Shown here: positions 62,903 through 64,000 of the stretch, in pieces
Layout of the letters: each line of letters begins with the position of its first letter
How positions within the stretch are numbered: position 1 is the stretch's first letter
Source of the DNA: an uncultured Verrucomicrobia subdivision 3 bacterium
Lineage (GTDB): Bacteria > Verrucomicrobiota > Verrucomicrobiia > Limisphaerales > UBA8199
Reading direction: 5' to 3'
Assembly: GCA_903913865.1 (NCBI GenBank)
Contig: CAIWMU010000199.1
Coordinates: forward strand, 1-64,000
Length of the DNA: 64,000 bases
Notes under the pieces: generated by a model
The model's input: only the letters and a program-made list of their open reading frames with translations
Told to the model about the DNA's origin: nothing
Database searches by the model: none
Position numbers and translations under genes: made by a program

Positions 62903-64000
62903 TCACTTTTTAGGCAGCCAGCTCTGAACGGTTCCCCCCTCCTTGATCCACAACTCGTCCAGAACGGCGTGGTTGACGATGGTGCGCTCGTGGGAGGTGA
63001 AGATCATGTGGATTTTTCCGTCGCGCGTTTGGAGTGCCATGGGATAACCGTAATCGTAGGGACCCTCCGTCAGGTTTCGCTTCCAGGCCCATGACCGTCC
63101 CTGATCGTTGGACAGGGTCACTGTGAGCGGTGTTCGGTCATTCATGCTATCGTTGAACAGAAGTAGCAGATTGCCGCTGGCGAGTTTGATGAAATCGACG
63201 GCGGCATTCGGATTCTTGAAACTGGAATTGACGCCCTCGCTCCAGGTCCATCCTCCATCCTTTGATTCGGCGCGGACGAGCCAGCCGTTGGTGGTTGGCT
63301 CGTAATTTCCGCCGCGTCGGCAGAAGGCGATCAGGTTGTTTTCTGACGTTTCCACAGCCACCGGTTGGATGTTGCCGGTGGCGGAGCGGATGTGTCCGGT
63401 TTCCTGCCAGGTTTTCTTTTTGGAATCGTAGCGAAGGAATAGGCCACTGCTATCCGCGCCGGTAAAGTCGGGGTTGTTTCCGCCCTCAAAATAGAGTGGG
63501 AGCAGGTAATCGCCGTTGAGGAGAACGATCGGCTTGTTGCAAACCATCATTCCCTGGGTGCTGACGAGGGGAAACGCATCAGACCAGGTGTTCGCATTGT
63601 CCCGGGAGACCTTGGCCTGAACCCGCGATGTGGACCATGTCTCGCCGTAGCGAACAACGTAGAACAGCCAGAGCAGTCCATCGGGGGCCTGCCAGGGAAC
63701 TCCGTTGCCGAGCGAGCGAAAGGGATCGTGGGCGATCCGCACCGGGTGTGACCACTTGTGGCTGCCGCTTTTCAGACGAGAGGCGAACACGCCTGTGTCG
63801 GTTGCGTATTCCCCCTCGCCACCGTAATAGACGACGAAAAGATCACCATTCCGCAGTTCCTCAATCCGGGCAGGATGTTTGTAGGGACCGGTTTTGATTT
63901 CCGCCCCGAAAAGGCGCTCAATGCGCAGTTCCCCAGCCGTGAGCTGGAAGGTTGAGAACTGGGCGCAAGCGCACAGGAGGATCGCCAGAGGGGTGGCCTT
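62903..64000 (-). CDS. Sialidase-like BNR-repeat exported enzyme, N-terminus beyond window
   Basis: At least 365 aa; the frame runs off the right edge without a start. Reading from 64000 leftward gives a signal peptide tail (ATPLAILLCACAQFSTFQLTAG), then IEELRNGDLFVVYYGGEGEY, the usual opening of exo-alpha-sialidase-like propellers. Three Asp-box motifs (S-x-D-x-G-x-T-W) are visible: SRDNANTW, SKDGGWTW and SNDQGRSW. The family includes sialidases and other exo-glycosidases; the substrate cannot be told. Only a few residues of the signal peptide are probably missing. The stop at 62903 is TGA. Confidence 0.85.
   Translation of the reverse strand, partial: KATPLAILLCACAQFSTFQLTAGELRIERLFGAEIKTGPYKHPARIEELRNGDLFVVYYGGEGEYATDTGVFASRLKSGSHKWSHPVRIAHDPFRSLGNGVPWQAPDGLLWLFYVVRYGETWSTSRVQAKVSRDNANTWSDAFPLVSTQGMMVCNKPIVLLNGDYLLPLYFEGGNNPDFTGADSSGLFLRYDSKKKTWQETGHIRSATGNIQPVAVETSENNLIAFCRRGGNYEPTTNGWLVRAESKDGGWTWSEGVNSSFKNPNAAVDFIKLASGNLLLLFNDSMNDRTPLTVTLSNDQGRSWAWKRNLTEGPYDYGYPMALQTRDGKIHMIFTSHERTIVNHAVLDELWIKEGGTVQSWLPKK

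Overview
The window reads as a chromosomal segment of a Gram-negative, heterotrophic bacterium of the Verrucomicrobiota, most likely near Pedosphaera/Limisphaera (Limisphaerales). This is an inference from protein families read by eye: an autotransporter-associated beta-strand repeat giant protein, a CotH/lamin-tail giant protein, DUF1080 and NIPSNAP proteins, an FAD_oxidored protein, a BBP2-type porin, Tat-exported sulfatase, and a split propeller-type sensor kinase. DNA is G+C-rich; ATG, GTG and TTG starts all appear, and many genes lack a clear Shine-Dalgarno. No rRNA, tRNA, CRISPR array, transposase or phage gene was seen.

Layout. 1-835: no credible gene, but a cluster of palindromes, a ~113-bp tandem repeat and a REP-like sequence. 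836-10392 (minus): a five-gene operon made of two circularly permuted ATP-grasp units, two alpha-E domains and two transglutaminase-like proteins, a predicted and poorly understood peptide/amide-bond system. One ATP-grasp copy keeps the E-x-N metal-binding motif and the one fused to alpha-E does not. 10764-12949 (minus): mnmA and an endonuclease/exonuclease/phosphatase gene broken by one in-frame TAG. 13047-20076 (plus): FAD oxidoreductase, TPR membrane protein, ugd, a MutT-like Nudix gene, a DegT aminotransferase and a lone PTS EIIC. 20146-23816: a PAS protein, a PilC/GspF protein and a porin. 23926-35449 (minus): a 1879-aa GH99-like/beta-repeat protein, recO, DUF502, and a MacAB-like ABC efflux operon.

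35761-45506 (plus): a putative carbohydrate/sulfate-ester locus with sulfatase, its radical-SAM maturase, DUF1080 protein, NIPSNAP, a propeller histidine kinase with its LuxR regulator, and a PagL-like lipid A deacylase. 45575-52239 (plus): leuC, an O-antigen-ligase-like protein, and a FecR-like protein next to a CHASE2-class III cyclase. 52368-56077 (plus): the housekeeping set coaD-yceD-rpmF-plsX-fabH followed by a degenerate PilZ-like gene. 56210-64000 (minus): a 1734-aa CotH/lamin-tail protein, a HEAT-repeat protein and a sialidase-like protein cut by the window end.

Together the genes suggest an environmental polysaccharide degrader with a large exported proteome. The most unusual parts are the ATP-grasp/alpha-E/transglutaminase operon with an apparently inactive partner, the amber-interrupted phosphatase gene, the EIIC lacking its expected histidine, and the palindrome/tandem-repeat cluster at the left edge. 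All family names come from reading motifs; no database search was run.
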